6,026 nt of DNA, taken from NCBI GenBank assembly GCA_023423605.1, contig JAFAFF010000258.1, forward strand, positions 1 through 6,026. The letters are read 5' to 3'. The translations under genes were made by a program, and so were the position numbers. This document shows positions 4,729 to 6,026 of the stretch, piece by piece (the first letter of the stretch is position 1; each line of letters opens with the position of its first letter). Source of the stretch: Pseudomonadota bacterium. Its GTDB lineage: Bacteria; Pseudomonadota; Gammaproteobacteria; Xanthomonadales; Xanthomonadaceae. Under the pieces are notes generated by a model. The model was not told the origin of the DNA. It ran no database searches and saw only the letters and a list, made by a program, of their open reading frames with translations.

Positions 4729-6026
4729 TCAGCGTTCGAAGCGGACCGGGGCGGGCAGTTCCACCGGCACGCCCTTGTCATCGCAGGTGCCGGCCTGGCA
4801 CAGGCGTTCGCGCAGCCGCGGCGTGGCCTGCACGATCATGTGGTAGATCGCATTCTGTTCCAGCGTGCCACGGATGGCCTTGCTGCCCGGGCCGCGCGCC
4901 CAGATGCCCACGTCTTCGCCGCCATGCGATTCGCTCTTGGAGGGCACCAGTGCCTCCTGCATGTAATCGGGATGTTCGGTGTCCACCGATGCCAGGTCCG
5001 GACGGCCGCTGGCTGGCTCGAAGCTGCTCGGGTTGTGCGGATAGCGCTTGGGTCCGGCGGGCTGCTGGTTGCTGGCGCCGGTGTGCCCCGGTCCGTTGGC
5101 GTAGCTCAACGTGGTATAGGGTTGGCCGGCGCCATCCAGGGCGAGGTCCAGCTTACCCAGGCCATCCTCGCCGCCCTTGTCTTTCACCTTGCCCAGGATG
5201 GGGTTGCCACGCGCCGGGTAGCCGACGAAATTCAGGGTGTGCGAGTGGTCGGCAGTGACGATGATCAGGGTGTCGTCCTCGGCGGTCATCTCGCTGGCCA
5301 CGCGCACGGCATCGGACAGGGCCACGGTATCGCTGAGCGCCCGGTAGGCATTGCCGCTGTGGTTGGCGTGGTCGATGCGCGCGCCCTCGATCATCAATAC
5401 ATAGCCTTCCTGGTGCCGCGACAGATTGGCGATGGCGGTACGGGTCAGCTCGGCAAGGCTGGGTTCACCGGCGCGGTCCTGCGCACGCTCATGTTCGTAC
5501 TGCATGTGGTCCGGTTCGAACAGGCCGAGGATGGCCGGCGCGTCCGCCGCTGCCTTCAGCTGCGCGCTGTTCCAGACGTAGGCCCCCTGCGGATGCGCCT
5601 GCTGCCATTCGCCGACCAGGTTGCGGCCGTCCAGGCGCAGGCCGACCTTGTCGTCATACTCCGGATCTTCTTCGTTGATGGTGGTGAACTGCGCCCGACC
5701 GCCGCCAAGGGCCACCAGCGGGCCGCGGCCATAGCGCGAGGTGGACAGCAGCTGCTGGGCGATGTCCTGGCAACCGGCGGCCTTGGCTTCCTCGCTCAGG
5801 TTGGTGTCGTTTTCCCAGTTGCGTTCCGGCGAATGCGCATAGGTTGCCGCCGGGGTGGCATGGGTGAGGCGCGCGGTGGAGACGATGCCGGTCGCCATGC
5901 CGGCGCTGTCGGCGAGCTGCAGCCAGGTCAACAGGCCTTTCTGCAGGCTGTCGGCGCAGTCGAAGCGCTTGCCGGCGCTGACGCCGATCGCCCCCATGTG
6001 GGTCTTCACGCCGGTGGTGATGGCGG
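4729..6026 (-). CDS. phoA: Alkaline phosphatase, PhoA family (N-terminus outside window)
   Basis: The visible 431 residues run from AITTGVKTHMGAIGV to the TGA at 4731-4729. The frame continues past the window edge, so the signal peptide, the first metal-binding aspartate and the DSA(A/S) nucleophile serine must lie beyond 6026. Metal-site motifs seen: HATPAA (5845-5862), EGARIDHANH (5359-5388), TADHSH (5239-5256) and SHGGED (4912-4929), matching the E. coli regions of Asp153/Thr155, Glu322/Asp327/His331, Asp369/His370 and His412. Histidines stand at the positions of E. coli Asp153 and Lys328, as in mammalian-type enzymes. The family works in the periplasm or outside the cell, releasing phosphate from monoesters under phosphate starvation. 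Two C-terminal cysteines (CQAGTC) could form a disulfide, consistent with export. A Pho box, if any, is outside the window. Confidence 0.93.
   Translation of the reverse strand, partial: AITTGVKTHMGAIGVSAGKRFDCADSLQKGLLTWLQLADSAGMATGIVSTARLTHATPAATYAHSPERNWENDTNLSEEAKAAGCQDIAQQLLSTSRYGRGPLVALGGGRAQFTTINEEDPEYDDKVGLRLDGRNLVGEWQQAHPQGAYVWNSAQLKAAADAPAILGLFEPDHMQYEHERAQDRAGEPSLAELTRTAIANLSRHQEGYVLMIEGARIDHANHSGNAYRALSDTVALSDAVRVASEMTAEDDTLIIVTADHSHTLNFVGYPARGNPILGKVKDKGGEDGLGKLDLALDGAGQPYTTLSYANGPGHTGASNQQPAGPKRYPHNPSSFEPASGRPDLASVDTEHPDYMQEALVPSKSESHGGEDVGIWARGPGSKAIRGTLEQNAIYHMIVQATPRLRERLCQAGTCDDKGVPVELPAPVRFER

Overview
The window looks like a chromosomal housekeeping region from a high-GC member of the Xanthomonadaceae, most likely Stenotrophomonas. 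Three things point there. The proteins have a Xanthomonas/Stenotrophomonas flavour, as in the YjgA N-terminus and the PhoA type. The start codons include TTG and GTG. Between the convergent genes lies a 23-base GTAG-headed palindrome of the kind known as SMAG/REP elements in S. maltophilia. No phage, plasmid, transposase, CRISPR or defence gene is present. I do not see a new biological system here.

Left part (1-2001): a short 5' end of yjgA (minus strand, running off the window) faces away from pmbA/tldE (plus strand), which encodes the partner subunit of the TldD/TldE metalloprotease. The 70-bp gap between their start codons holds both ribosome-binding sites and a perfect hairpin. After pmbA comes a small membrane protein of the DUF4870 family with six consecutive prolines near its N-terminus. 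It ends in a clear intrinsic terminator.

Middle (2002-4629): a convergent intergenic region carries that terminator, the GTAG-headed repeat and an inverted half-copy of the repeat. To its right, transcribed leftwards, is the set tilS - xseB - ispA. These encode tRNA-Ile lysidine synthetase, the exonuclease VII small subunit and farnesyl diphosphate synthase. xseB and ispA overlap by a few bases. dxs, which follows xseB-ispA in E. coli, is absent here.

Right part (4630-6026): about 100 bp with two hairpins separates tilS from the C-terminal three quarters of a PhoA-type alkaline phosphatase on the minus strand, whose N-terminus lies outside the window. The second hairpin is followed by a T-rich run that ends right at the start of tilS. 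This suggests phoA and tilS are separate transcription units, and it leaves little room for a tilS leader.

The genes serve unrelated processes: protein maturation/degradation, tRNA modification, DNA repair, isoprenoid synthesis and phosphate scavenging. The region reads as adjacent core operons, not one pathway.
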